Assembly (NCBI RefSeq): GCF_900188245.1
Contig: NZ_FZOK01000010.1
Span: 120,263-184,262, forward strand
Direction of reading: 5' to 3'
Length of the DNA: 64,000 nucleotides
From: Belliella buryatensis
Lineage (GTDB): Bacteria > Bacteroidota > Bacteroidia > Cytophagales > Cyclobacteriaceae
Part shown: piece after piece, positions 27,933 to 38,829 of the stretch
How the letters are laid out: the number at the start of each line of letters is the position of its first letter
Numbering within the stretch: the stretch's first letter is position 1
Translations under genes and position numbers: made by a program
Notes under the pieces: model-generated
Databases searched by the model: none
Seen by the model: only the letters and a program-made list of their open reading frames with translations
What the model was told of the DNA's origin: nothing

Positions 27933-29351
27933 TTAAACTTTGTAAGTTTTCCATTTACCCCTGCTAAAAAGCCAAAGTGTGAAAAGTCCCACTGACGACT
28001 CTGAAAAGAAGATGGCCCAAAAAACACCTATATATCCCCAATCCAAATGAATAGCCAAGAGGTATGCTAGGGGGATTTGTATAAGCCAAAAGAAGACAAC
28101 ATTGATTTTTGTTGGTGTGACCGTATCACCAGCCCCGTTGAAAGCTTGGACAGAAACCATCCACCAACCATAAATGAAGAAAGAGTAGGAGAGGATCCGC
28201 AACCAATCGGATCCCACTTGAATGACAACAGAATCTGAAGTAAATGTTGCCATCAAGTCGTTAGCAAAAAAGAAATATATGAAAGAGACCAAAACAAGAA
28301 AAACCATATTATATGCTCCTGTTTTCCAAATTGCTGATTCAGCCCGGTCAGCGTCATTGGCTCCCAAATTTTGACCTACAAGCGTTGCAGCAGCATTAGA
28401 AAGTCCCCAAGCTGGCATCATAGTAAATAATAAAACCCGCAAAGCAATAGTAGCTCCTGCAACTGCTTCACTGCTGATATCTGCCAAGATCCGCATAATA
28501 AATATCCAGGCACTCATGGCAATGATCATTTGTCCAATTCCACCTAAGGAGGTTTGAATTAAGTTCAAAATTACATTTCCACTCCAGATCAAATGCCTTT
28601 TAAGAACCTTGATATGTTTCCCTCCACGGAATAAAACCCAAATCTGAATTAAAACCCCAATCCCACGACCTATAGTAGTCGCAATTGCAGCCCCCTCAAT
28701 TCCATAAGCAGGAATTGGTCCTAATCCAAAAATCAAAATGGGGTCTAAAAGGATATTAATTCCATTGGAAACCCACAAAACCCGCATTGCGATAGCTGCA
28801 TCACCAGCCCCTCTAAAAATCGAATTGATGACAAAAAGCAACATGATCACCGCATTACTTCCAAGCATCCATTGGGTGTAGCGATACCCATATGCAATAG
28901 CCCATTCATCAGCACCCATTAAGGCAAGGAGTTCTTTGGAATAGAAGATACCCAAGACTGCAAAAGGCAAAGACGCCAATATGGCCAAGAAGATAGCTTG
29001 TACAGCAGATATAGCAGCTTGATTCTTCTCCTTTTCACCCGTCCTTCGTGCAATTATAGCCGTTACAGCTGTTGCAAGACCCATCCCAATGGAATACAAT
29101 AAAAACAAATAAGTTTCTGTCAATCCTACAGTTGCCACAGCGGAAGCGCCAAGCTTTCCTACAAAATAGATATCGACCACAGCAAAAGTGGATTCCATCA
29201 ACAATTCCAAAATCATTGGAACAGCCAAAAGAAAAATGGCTTTTTTCATGTCAATTTGCGTGTAGTCCTCCTCTGAGCCTTTCAAGGCCAAAATAAGGTG
29301 CTGCCAAAGCCCCTTTGTGGATACCTTAATATCTTCCTTCATGAAAATCAA
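27933..29351 (-). CDS. MATE-family multidrug/toxin efflux transporter
   Basis: Inner membrane antiporter of the MATE family, exporting drugs or metabolites in exchange for Na+ or H+. About twelve membrane helices are visible, in two halves of similar pattern. Family signatures include AVPMILELLMESTFAVVDIYFVG at the start of half one and AAATLVGQNLGANDADRAE at the start of half two. A cytoplasmic N-terminal extension of about 35 charged residues precedes helix 1. The length of 472 residues is normal. It is divergent from the lipoprotein gene at 29506 across a 154 bp region that must hold both promoters. The substrate cannot be predicted. Confidence 0.92.
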   Translation of the reverse strand: MIFMKEDIKVSTKGLWQHLILALKGSEEDYTQIDMKKAIFLLAVPMILELLMESTFAVVDIYFVGKLGASAVATVGLTETYLFLLYSIGMGLATAVTAIIARRTGEKEKNQAAISAVQAIFLAILASLPFAVLGIFYSKELLALMGADEWAIAYGYRYTQWMLGSNAVIMLLFVINSIFRGAGDAAIAMRVLWVSNGINILLDPILIFGLGPIPAYGIEGAAIATTIGRGIGVLIQIWVLFRGGKHIKVLKRHLIWSGNVILNLIQTSLGGIGQMIIAMSAWIFIMRILADISSEAVAGATIALRVLLFTMMPAWGLSNAAATLVGQNLGANDADRAESAIWKTGAYNMVFLVLVSFIYFFFANDLMATFTSDSVVIQVGSDWLRILSYSFFIYGWWMVSVQAFNGAGDTVTPTKINVVFFWLIQIPLAYLLAIHLDWGYIGVFWAIFFSESSVGLFTLWLFSRGKWKTYKV

Positions 29352-29505
29352 ATTAAAGAAGATCGAAAATAAATTGTTTTTTTGGTAATTTAAGTTTCGC
29401 TGAATTAATAATTCATCTTTCTCTAGGATCTTCTATTTTTCATATAGAAGTTAATTTTAGTTAACCCCTACACCTCCTTCTTCATAATTTCCTTAGTTTT
29501 AAGCC

Positions 29506-30666
29506 ATGCATTCATTCAAAAAGAACAGATTACTTTATTTATACCTATTCGGTACTACATTATCTTTTTTGACTTCCTGTGGAAATGAAGCGGATAAGGA
29601 AAATCAAAGTACATTAAACTATTCTATTGACACAGTTTCCATTGACTCCAAGGATAAAATTTTATTCTTACAGCGTGATTTATATACTTCAGCTTATTCG
29701 GAATTCGATGGGATGCTGTACAATTTCAACGACAAAACTAATCAGGTCGAACAAATCAATCTCAATACCTTAACAGTCGAAAAAGTCATTCCTTTTGAGC
29801 AAGAAGGCCCCAATGGTACAGGGTTTTGGACTTCTGATCTGAAGATTGCTTCTGAGCAACAGCTTTTTTTAGGGGGAGAACGCGCTGGAATCTATACCCT
29901 TGAAGGCAAATTACAACACAGATTCGATTGGTCTGCTATTGAAAAAGAGAAAGGAGGAATCTTGGCTGAAGAACGCGTATTCTATCAAGTGGTGAATCCC
30001 AACTTTCAACAGCAGGTTTTTGCCATTGTTGTGAATGACCATGCCAACACAGTTTCTCTTCGACAACTCGATAGCTCAGATGATTTCATTCAGTCCTACA
30101 ACATTGATCCCAATGAAAACTACAAAACATACACCTTAGGTGATTTAAGCAATTACAACAAATGGGACCCAAGAGTCAATATTAAAAGTGTCAGGGATCA
30201 TATCATTGTCTCCCACGAATATGCCAATGATTTTTATGTTTTGTATCCCGAAAAGGATTCTCTCATCTCCATACAGTACGATGCTCCAAACCTACCTTCA
30301 AAAGTTACTCCTACGACTGAAGGAGACCTAGTAAACTCCACAGAAGATAGGAAAAATGCGCTTAAAAACTATCGCAGTCAAATCGTATATGGCCATTTGG
30401 TTTTTGACAACACAAACAAGAAATACCTCAGATTATCGGCTTCTATCGACTATGGGGAAAAAGAAAGAGAAGAATATCTACTCCCAGAGATTGACAAGAG
30501 CACACTCTACATTTCATTTTTTGATGAAAACTTCAATCATCTCCTAGACCAAAAAATTCCTGAGATCAAAAAATCAGGAATCCCTAAATATTTTATCAAA
30601 GAAGGAGCCATTTGGATGTTCCTGAATTTAGATGATGAATTAAACTTTATCCGTATTCAGTTTTAA
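29506..30666 (+). CDS. Lipoprotein, DUF4221-like
   Basis: Exported lipoprotein: the signal ends LSFLTSC (Cys25). The mature 360 residues show beta-propeller-like strands, for example AYSEFDGMLYNFNDKTNQVEQ and IASEQQLFLGGERAGIYTLEG, split by loops. This pattern matches what I remember of DUF4221 proteins of Cyclobacteriaceae, which have no known role. It has no operon partner and is followed by the tandem 112 bp repeat. Function unknown. Confidence 0.75.
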   Translation: MHSFKKNRLLYLYLFGTTLSFLTSCGNEADKENQSTLNYSIDTVSIDSKDKILFLQRDLYTSAYSEFDGMLYNFNDKTNQVEQINLNTLTVEKVIPFEQEGPNGTGFWTSDLKIASEQQLFLGGERAGIYTLEGKLQHRFDWSAIEKEKGGILAEERVFYQVVNPNFQQQVFAIVVNDHANTVSLRQLDSSDDFIQSYNIDPNENYKTYTLGDLSNYNKWDPRVNIKSVRDHIIVSHEYANDFYVLYPEKDSLISIQYDAPNLPSKVTPTTEGDLVNSTEDRKNALKNYRSQIVYGHLVFDNTNKKYLRLSASIDYGEKEREEYLLPEIDKSTLYISFFDENFNHLLDQKIPEIKKSGIPKYFIKEGAIWMFLNLDDELNFIRIQF

Positions 30667-30672
30667 TCATTG

Positions 30673-30896
30673 TTGGTTCAAGTCTTCTGACTTGGACCTC
30701 TTGCCATAGCTGTATTCAAACTGCATTCCTAGACAAACACTAACTTCTCGAAATTTGCCCCGACACCCCGGAATTCGAGACCCATTGGTTCAAGTCTTCT
30801 GACTTGGACCTCCATCCACCGCAGTTTTCAAACTGCATTCCTTGACAAACACTCACTTCTTGAATTTTGCCCTGACACCTCGGGTTTCGAGACCCA
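30673..30896. repeat. Two tandem copies of a 112 bp hairpin-bearing repeat
   Basis: Copy 1 is 30673-30784 and copy 2 is 30785-30896. They align without gaps, and the first 28 bp and the last 6 bp or more are identical. Each copy opens with a 10 bp hairpin (GGTTCAAGTC, loop TTCT, GACTTGGACC, one G-T pair; 30675-30698 and 30787-30810). Near its end is a second inverted repeat, TCTCGAA/TTCGAGA (30746-30752 with 30774-30780), which becomes TCTTGAA/TTCGAGA in copy 2, so pairing is kept by wobble. There is no coding potential. It resembles REP-like or non-autonomous elements; no transposase is nearby. The rest of the 640 bp gap, up to the riboswitch, holds nothing else recognisable. Confidence 0.8.
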
Positions 30897-31155
30897 GATA
30901 ATGTGATTAGCTATATGAAATATTTCTAGCAGTTGCCAGCAAAAAAATGGCTTTCCCAAAGCAGCTCAGGATTTTATCGTCTCTCAGCTTGCTATCAGTA
31001 AGCAATTTACGCTTTTAAAAGAAGAAATTGGAATAACATGATGCAAAGGAAATGTAAATTACAAACACTTGATTTAAAGTTAGCTGGCATGTTTTTACAC
31101 TGATTTAATCAATTACCGATTGCTATTCCAAATTGTTTTCAATAGGTTTGAGTAA

Positions 31156-31231
31156 ACTTTAGGGGTGTCCATTACGGACTGAGATCATACCCTACGAACC
31201 TGATGCAGTTAGTACTGCCGAAGGGAAAAGT
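31156..31231 (+). promoter_or_regulatory. TPP (THI element) riboswitch
   Basis: The sequence carries the conserved strings of the thiamine pyrophosphate aptamer in order: GGGGTG at 31162, CTGAGA at 31179, ACCC near 31189, GAACCTGAT at 31196 and GTTAG...CTGCCGAAGGGAA to 31227. A closing helix P1 can form from ACTTT (31156-31160) with AAAGT (31227-31231). It sits about 100 bp ahead of thiS, so it controls the thiamine operon. TPP binding should reduce expression. Confidence 0.95.
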
Positions 31232-31241
31232 GAAATAATAC

Positions 31242-31274
31242 CTGCCTTTTCGCAAGGCTGTATTTTCGTTTTTT
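31242..31274 (+). terminator. Possible riboswitch expression-platform terminator
   Basis: A 5 bp stem GCCTT/AAGGC (31244-31248 and 31254-31258) is followed by TATTTTCGTTTTTT. The stem is short, so this could instead be a leader with translational control. Confidence 0.5.
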
Positions 31275-31330
31275 GATCCGTTGTTGCGGACCACTCCTGA
31301 AGTTATATGTTCAATCAAACAATTTCAAGG

Positions 31331-31534
31331 ATGGATATTACCGTAAACAATGAACCGCTTCAAATTTCAGATTCCTGTTCTCTCTCACAATTATTGGAAG
31401 ATCATATTCAGCTCAAAGCAGAAGGCATCGCTGTGGCTATCAACCAATCCGTGATCCCTAAAGAAAATTGGGGGAAAACCTTCATTGGTTCCGGTGATAA
31501 CATCATTTTGATCAAAGCAACCCAAGGAGGATAA
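31331..31534 (+). CDS. thiS: ThiS sulfur-carrier protein
   Basis: Small ubiquitin-like protein that carries sulfur as a C-terminal thiocarboxylate for thiazole synthesis. The frame begins at 31307, but the ATG at 31331 (MDITVNNEPLQI) gives the usual ThiS length of 67 residues. It ends IKATQGG with the essential Gly-Gly. It is the first gene of the operon, about 100 bp after the TPP riboswitch and 79 bp before thiC. Its activating enzyme would be the ThiF-like protein at 36936. Confidence 0.95.
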   Translation: MDITVNNEPLQISDSCSLSQLLEDHIQLKAEGIAVAINQSVIPKENWGKTFIGSGDNIILIKATQGG

Positions 31535-31610
31535 AACCACAGAAAGATGAAATCGAGCATGACGAGAACTTCACACACTGGAATGATTATAATGGCAAGA
31601 TTCCATGTGA

Positions 31611-33515
<1,905 letters not shown>

Positions 33516-34130
33516 TTGGAGCTAATCGTCATTTCATATCCGAAGCCAGTGCCCAACGAGGCCGACAACATCAATCTACTGATGGAGGCTGGTTTGGGCT
33601 TGTTTCATCTGCGGAAGCCTGAAAGTGATCTGGAATCTGTAGCCAATCTGCTCTCCCAAATTGACCCACAGTATTATGATAGGATAGCCATTCATCAGCA
33701 TCACGGTTTAGCTGCCGAATTTGGACTCAAAAGATTGCATTTCACAGAAAATCATAGAGAGAAAGTAAGCCTCAAAGCTTTGCAGGAAATCAAGGGAAAT
33801 GGATTGATCACCAGTACCTCTATCCATGACCTGTATTTACTGAACAGTCTAGATCAATTCGATTATACCTTCTTCAGCCCTGTATTTGACAGCATCTCCA
33901 AGCAGGGATACAGCAGTAGTTTGGAGAGTGGATTTAGACTTGAGAAGCCTATTGGTTCGCCGAAGGTTTTTGCGCTTGGTGGAGTGGAATTGAAAAATAT
34001 CTCTCAGGTCAAATCAATGAAATTTGATGGAGCAGCTGTATTGGGAACAATTTGGAATCAGGAAGAGGAGGAAAGAATTGAGGTATTAAAAGGCTTAATG
34101 GAAACATGCAGGAATCTCTATTCTCGATAA
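33516..34130 (+). CDS. ThiE/TenI-like thiamine phosphate synthase family protein (first copy)
   Basis: TIM-barrel protein of the ThiE/TenI family, 204 residues. The only start that keeps the N-terminal strand is a TTG at 33516, directly after the thiC stop; the next ATG (residue 23) would remove the first strand, so TTG is chosen with translational coupling. Seen motifs are GLFHLRKPE, LITSTSIHDLYLL, FFSPVFDSISKQGY and FALGGVELKNI. The THLG/HIG motif and the GPxFxTxTK loop of catalytically typical ThiE, present in the second copy at 34379, are weak here. It may be the TenI-type thiazole tautomerase rather than the synthase. Confidence 0.8.
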   Translation: MELIVISYPKPVPNEADNINLLMEAGLGLFHLRKPESDLESVANLLSQIDPQYYDRIAIHQHHGLAAEFGLKRLHFTENHREKVSLKALQEIKGNGLITSTSIHDLYLLNSLDQFDYTFFSPVFDSISKQGYSSSLESGFRLEKPIGSPKVFALGGVELKNISQVKSMKFDGAAVLGTIWNQEEEERIEVLKGLMETCRNLYSR

Positions 34131-34240
34131 GGGTTTTCATGTTGGCAGCAAAATATGAATATGGTAGCTACTAATTGATATGCCTATCCGCTTTCATACC
34201 AGTAGCTCTAGAAAATAAGAAATAAATCTCATAAAATCAG

Positions 34241-34306
34241 CTGTTGACCATCGACTGTTGACTGTTGTCCGTCGACTGTTGACTGATGACTGGTGACCCA
34301 TCGACA
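34241..34306. repeat. Degenerate CGACTGTTGACTG repeat cluster
   Basis: Units such as CTGTTGACC, ATCGACTGTTGACTGTTG, TCGACTGTTGACTGATGACTGGTGACC and CATCGAC follow one another. They are imperfect and not in a coding frame. The cluster lies in the 248 bp gap inside the thiamine operon, where thiD might be expected. A similar short stretch is at about 26557. Confidence 0.6.
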
Positions 34307-34378
34307 AGCAACGATTCGCGTGATAATATTTGAAACATTTAAATACTAGTAAAATTGTGAATAATCATATAAACATAT

Positions 34379-35020
34379 ATGAAAAAAGAAATAAACAAAC
34401 TCCAATACATCTCTCAGGAGAAGCCCTTCAATTCTCACCTTGAGTCTATCTTACATGCACTGGAGGCTGGTTGTAAATGGGTGCAGCTAAGACTGAAAAA
34501 CCTGCAGGAACAGGAGGTTTTAGACATTGCCAAAGTCGCAAAACAACTGTGTACCGAGCATCAGGCGCTGTTGATCATCAATGATTATGTTACTGTAGCT
34601 AAAAAAGTAAATGCTGACGGAGTGCATATCGGACTCAATGACATGTCCGTCGCAGAAGCAAGAATGATTTTGGGAAGCGATAAAATTATCGGAGCCACCG
34701 CCAATACAATTGAGGATATACAAATGCACTTAAAGGCTGATCCTGATTACATCGGTGTAGGTCCATACAGATTTACCATGACCAAAGAAAAGCTAAGTCC
34801 TGTATTAGGACTGGAAGGCTTTCAAGTCATTATGGACAAATTGAAAAGCATGGATATCACTATCCCAATCATAGCTGTTGGAGGAATCACAGCTGATGAT
34901 ATCCCTGATTTGTTGAAAACAGGTGTCCATGGTGTAGCTATCTCAGGTGATATCAACCGGGCACCTGATATGAAAAGCAAAGTAGATGGGATTTATCAAA
35001 TGCTGGAGATAGAAAATTAA
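34379..35020 (+). CDS. thiE: Thiamine phosphate synthase ThiE (second copy)
   Basis: Joins hydroxymethylpyrimidine pyrophosphate and thiazole phosphate to give thiamine phosphate. A TIM barrel of 213 residues with the standard motifs: [37 protein letters not shown] split over strands, [23 protein letters not shown] and [27 protein letters not shown]. It follows a 248 bp gap, so it may have a second promoter or rely on read-through. It is 10 bp before thiG. No thiD gene is seen anywhere in this cluster. Confidence 0.93.
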   Translation: MKKEINKLQYISQEKPFNSHLESILHALEAGCKWVQLRLKNLQEQEVLDIAKVAKQLCTEHQALLIINDYVTVAKKVNADGVHIGLNDMSVAEARMILGSDKIIGATANTIEDIQMHLKADPDYIGVGPYRFTMTKEKLSPVLGLEGFQVIMDKLKSMDITIPIIAVGGITADDIPDLLKTGVHGVAISGDINRAPDMKSKVDGIYQMLEIEN

Positions 35021-35030
35021 TAAAACAAGT

Positions 35031-35816
35031 ATGGAACAAGTCATCAATAAATTAAAAATAGGAGAAGTTGAATTCAGTTCAAGACTTTTCACAGGCACTG
35101 GCAAATTCAGCGCTACAGAGCTGATGGAGCAATCTATTCTCGCATCAGGTTCAGAGCTAATCACAGTGGCATTGAAGAGGGTGGATATTAAAAATCAGGA
35201 TCATGACAATTTACTGGGTAGGCTCAAGCATCCACATATTCAGCTACTTCCGAATACTTCTGGAGTTAGAAATGCCAAAGAAGCCATTTTTGCGGCACAG
35301 CTGGCTAGAGAGGCATTGGAAACCAACCTGATCAAACTGGAAATACACCCTGATCCCAAATATCTGATGCCGGACCCAATTGAAACCCTGATCGCAACTG
35401 AAGCATTGGCCAAGTTGGGATTTACCGTACTTCCATACATCCATGCAGATCCGGTACTCTGTAAAAGGCTGGAAGATGCGGGCACAGCAGCTGTAATGCC
35501 TCTGGGCTCTCCCATTGGAAGCAACAAGGGCCTGAAAACAATCGATTTCTTGGAAATAATCATTGAACAAAGTAAAGTACCGGTCGTTGTAGATGCCGGA
35601 ATCGGAGCCCCGTCAGATGCTGCTAAAGCCATGGAAATAGGTGCTGACGCGGTACTAGTCAATACCGCAATCGCGGTTTCTCCTAATCCTGTAGCAATGG
35701 GATTGGCATTTAAGCTTGCCGTGGAAGCAGGGCACATGGCTTTCAAAGCAAAACTTGCTCCTCAACATTCCAACGCAATTCCAAGTAGTCCATTAACTTC
35801 CTTTCTCGATGTCTAG
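35031..35816 (+). CDS. thiG: Thiazole synthase ThiG
   Basis: Forms the thiazole ring from deoxyxylulose phosphate, dehydroglycine and ThiS-thiocarboxylate. TGTGKF near the start, [24 protein letters not shown] with the Schiff-base Lys, [13 protein letters not shown] and [22 protein letters not shown] are the family landmarks. The length of 261 residues is normal. It begins 10 bp after thiE and overlaps thiH by 8 bp. Confidence 0.97.
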   Translation: MEQVINKLKIGEVEFSSRLFTGTGKFSATELMEQSILASGSELITVALKRVDIKNQDHDNLLGRLKHPHIQLLPNTSGVRNAKEAIFAAQLAREALETNLIKLEIHPDPKYLMPDPIETLIATEALAKLGFTVLPYIHADPVLCKRLEDAGTAAVMPLGSPIGSNKGLKTIDFLEIIIEQSKVPVVVDAGIGAPSDAAKAMEIGADAVLVNTAIAVSPNPVAMGLAFKLAVEAGHMAFKAKLAPQHSNAIPSSPLTSFLDV

Positions 35817-36936
35817 CTTCAAAGATCTATTCGATACCTATCACTGGGAGGATGTCAAAGCAAGTATTTACAGCAAAACCGAAACTGATGTCCTCAAGGC
35901 CTTACATGCCTCGAAAAGAGATTTGGAGGATTTCAAAGCGCTAATTTCTCCAGCAGCGGCGCCTTTTTTAGAAGAAATGGCGCAACTCAGTCAGCAGCTC
36001 AGCCAAAAAAGATTTGGAAGGACCATCCAACTCTATGTGCCGCTTTACTTGTCCAATGAATGTAATAATATCTGCACCTATTGCGGATTTAGCTTTGACA
36101 ATAAAGTGAGGAGAAAAACACTTACTGAAAAGGAAATACTCCAAGAAGTCGAATCGATCAAAAAAATGGGCTATGACCATGTACTTTTGGTAACAGGTGA
36201 GGCTAACCAGACCGTACATGTGGATTATTTCAAAAAAGCAATGGAATTGGTTAACCCACACTTCGCCAATGTATCGATAGAAGTGCAGCCGCTAGAACAG
36301 GAAGAATACGAGGCTCTGATTCCACGCGGGCTTCATGCTGTTTTGGTCTATCAGGAAACCTACCATAGACAGGATTATAAAATGCATCATCCCAAAGGGA
36401 AAAAATCAAATTTTGATTACAGACTGGAAACCCCCGACAGACTTGGAAAAGCCGGAATCCATAAGATGGGATTGGGGGTACTGATTGGTTTAGAGGACTG
36501 GAGGACAGATTCGTTTTTCACGGCTCTTCATTTATCCTATTTGGAAAAAACCTACTGGCAAAGCAAATACAGCATTTCATTTCCAAGGCTACGACCATTT
36601 TCTGGAGGCTTGGAACCCAAAGTAGCCATGAATGATCGGGAATTGGTGCAATTGATCTGCGCCTACAGGATTTTCAATGAAGAAGTGGAACTTTCTATTT
36701 CTACCAGAGAATCTGAGCTTTTTCGAAACAACATCATCAAATTGGGCATCACTTCCATGAGTGCAGGCTCCAAAACCAATCCAGGGGGATATGCTGTAGA
36801 ACCTGAAGCTTTGGAACAGTTTGAAATATCCGACGAGCGAAGCCCAGAAGCTATCGCCCTACTGATCAAGTCACAAGGTTACGAACCGGTTTGGAAAGAC
36901 TGGGACAGTATCTTGAATTCAAAAGTTAATTACTGA
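35809..36936 (+). CDS. thiH: 2-iminoacetate synthase ThiH
   Basis: Radical SAM tyrosine lyase that supplies dehydroglycine for thiazole synthesis. The motif CNNICTYC (CX3CX2C) for the 4Fe-4S cluster lies near residue 84. [17 protein letters not shown] is preceded by the usual ThiH N-terminal helix, and [33 protein letters not shown], split across two strands, is the family C-terminal pattern. The length of 375 residues is normal. The presence of ThiH, not the oxidase ThiO, marks the anaerobe-type route to dehydroglycine. It overlaps thiG by 8 bp and thiF by 1 bp. Confidence 0.96.
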   Translation: MSSFKDLFDTYHWEDVKASIYSKTETDVLKALHASKRDLEDFKALISPAAAPFLEEMAQLSQQLSQKRFGRTIQLYVPLYLSNECNNICTYCGFSFDNKVRRKTLTEKEILQEVESIKKMGYDHVLLVTGEANQTVHVDYFKKAMELVNPHFANVSIEVQPLEQEEYEALIPRGLHAVLVYQETYHRQDYKMHHPKGKKSNFDYRLETPDRLGKAGIHKMGLGVLIGLEDWRTDSFFTALHLSYLEKTYWQSKYSISFPRLRPFSGGLEPKVAMNDRELVQLICAYRIFNEEVELSISTRESELFRNNIIKLGITSMSAGSKTNPGGYAVEPEALEQFEISDERSPEAIALLIKSQGYEPVWKDWDSILNSKVNY

Positions 36937-37991
36937 TGGCACAAGAATTGGAAATGAATCGCTACAGCAGGCAAATCATGCTGCCTGAATTTGGCCTAGG
37001 AGGTCAAATGAAATTAAAAAATGCCAAGATTTTGGTAATCGGTGCAGGTGGATTAGGTTGCCCTATCCTACAATACCTCGCAGCATCTGGAGTCGGCCAC
37101 TTGGGAATAGTGGACAATGACCTGGTGGATATAAGCAACCTTCATCGACAAATCCTTTACCACACGACTGACATTGGCCTTGCCAAGGCGCCTACCGCAG
37201 CCAAGAAACTGGAGGCGCTCAACCCTTTTGTACAAACCAAAGTTTATGAAGTGCGCTTGGATTCAAGCAATGCCGAGGCTATTTTTCAGGGTTATGATTT
37301 GGTCATTGATGGCTCGGATAATTTCGCGACAAGGTATTTGGTCAATGATACCTGCGTGAAATTAGGTACTCCTTTAATATTTGGGTCTATTCTCAAATTT
37401 GAAGGGCAGGTGTCTGTTTTCAACTTCCAAAATGGTCCTCAATACAGAGATCTTTTTCCTGAGCCTCCGCCACGAGATGAAGTTCCCAACTGCTCTGACA
37501 TTGGTGTAATAGGAATTCTCCCAGGCTTGATAGGCATGTATATGGCCAATGAAGCGATCAAGGTAATCTGTGGATTGGGCACAAGTCTGTCAGGAAAACT
37601 ATTGCACATCAATTCGCTGACCAATACCACTAATATTTTTAACATTCCTAAAAATAAAACAGCATTAGTTTCAAATAAAAGCGCTGAAATACAAGCAGAA
37701 ATCCCTGAAATGGATTATTCCACATTCCTTTCAGAACAAAAATCAGATCCTGATGCCATTATCATTCTGGATGTCAGGGAAAAGACAGCGTTTGAGTCCC
37801 ATAATTTCGGAGGTATCAATATTCCTTTGCAGGAATTACCAAAAAGAGTAGGGGAGCTACCCGAAAACAAAAGGCTACTTGTATGCTGTCAAAGCGGCAT
37901 AAGAAGTAAATCAGCAGTAAGCTTTCTGTTGAACAGATTCCGAGGAAACATTTTCAGCCTTTCAGGTGGAATAGGTTCAGCAAGGGAATGA
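36936..37991 (+). CDS. thiF: ThiF/MoeB-family adenylyltransferase with C-terminal rhodanese domain
   Basis: E1-like enzyme adenylating ThiS, fused to a rhodanese sulfur-transfer domain, so one protein can activate and thiolate the carrier. Domain 1 (about 1-245) has GAGGLGCPILQYLAASGVG for nucleotide, NLHRQILY, and VPNCSDIGVIG with the candidate catalytic Cys. Domain 2 (about 260-351) has LDVREKTAFESHNFGGINIPL and the active loop LLVCCQSGIRSKSA. Unusual: the two CxxC pairs that hold zinc in E. coli ThiF and MoeB are missing. The position of the first pair reads GPQYRDLFP, and no CPxC occurs near the end of domain 1. It is the last gene of the operon. Since ThiS is in the operon, a ThiF role is likelier than MoeB. 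Confidence 0.9.
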   Translation: MAQELEMNRYSRQIMLPEFGLGGQMKLKNAKILVIGAGGLGCPILQYLAASGVGHLGIVDNDLVDISNLHRQILYHTTDIGLAKAPTAAKKLEALNPFVQTKVYEVRLDSSNAEAIFQGYDLVIDGSDNFATRYLVNDTCVKLGTPLIFGSILKFEGQVSVFNFQNGPQYRDLFPEPPPRDEVPNCSDIGVIGILPGLIGMYMANEAIKVICGLGTSLSGKLLHINSLTNTTNIFNIPKNKTALVSNKSAEIQAEIPEMDYSTFLSEQKSDPDAIIILDVREKTAFESHNFGGINIPLQELPKRVGELPENKRLLVCCQSGIRSKSAVSFLLNRFRGNIFSLSGGIGSARE

Positions 37992-38009
37992 TAGTAGAGA
38001 AATAGAAAC

Positions 38010-38639
38010 CTAAATCTCTGCCTTACTACTTACAACCACCTCAATTTTAAAATTATTAGTTTGATAACCTATACCTGGAAAATCATTGAGCTTCCTAGTA
38101 AATTCTAATTTCAACTTTATAAATCTATCTTCTTTTTCCCAAAAACAAGACTTCAGTAAGATGTGGGGTTCATCTATATCAGTATCGGTTGGTAATGGAT
38201 CTCCATGCTTTTGGACAAAATCTTGGTATAAACTATTAAAATGCGCCACAAATTCAACCTCCTTTTTGTTGAGTTCTCTAAGTAACTCCACATTTTCATT
38301 GGCATTAAAACTGGGATTATAAAGTCCCCAATTGTAAATAATTACTGAGGCTGGTTTAGCTTTTTGATCAAATAGATACCAAACATGAAGGTCTAAAGGA
38401 AAACTAGAGGTCGGTCTTTTGTAAATTTCTCCCTTAGTTTTCCTGCTTTTCCCATCCTTTTCCAATGGATTAAAGTTTAAAATTAATTCCGCACTCCCTT
38501 CTAAAACACCCTTCATTGAAGCTTCTAACGTTTTGATTTCTTTTACATTAGGGAATTTCATCTCAGTGTTTACTTGAGCATTAAGGTCTAAATTGAAAAG
38601 TATTATTATAAGGAAAATAAAAGGAAAATTTGGCTTCAT
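38010..38639 (-). CDS. Hypothetical secreted protein, 209 aa
   Basis: A signal peptide (MKPNFPFIFLIIILFNLDLNA) precedes a mature domain of about 185 residues with mixed charge and several aromatic residues. No family recognised. It lies 18 bp from the thiF stop, convergent, and alone. No Cys pairs except one in the middle (LLKSCFWEKED). Probably periplasmic. Confidence 0.65.
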   Translation of the reverse strand: MKPNFPFIFLIIILFNLDLNAQVNTEMKFPNVKEIKTLEASMKGVLEGSAELILNFNPLEKDGKSRKTKGEIYKRPTSSFPLDLHVWYLFDQKAKPASVIIYNWGLYNPSFNANENVELLRELNKKEVEFVAHFNSLYQDFVQKHGDPLPTDTDIDEPHILLKSCFWEKEDRFIKLKLEFTRKLNDFPGIGYQTNNFKIEVVVSSKAEI

Positions 38640-38829
38640 AGATTTTGTACTAGTAAACTTTAATATGACATGGATTTTTGAAAACTCAGCTTCATTTTTT
38701 TTGAAACTATCCGATCAAAATCCTAGAAATTTCGATCCGTTCTAGGTCTTAAATCTTGTTTCATTCATTTAATCTCTTGGTTCCATCCCTATTCATCAGA
38801 TAAACCTAATTTTACTAGAAATGAGGCTT

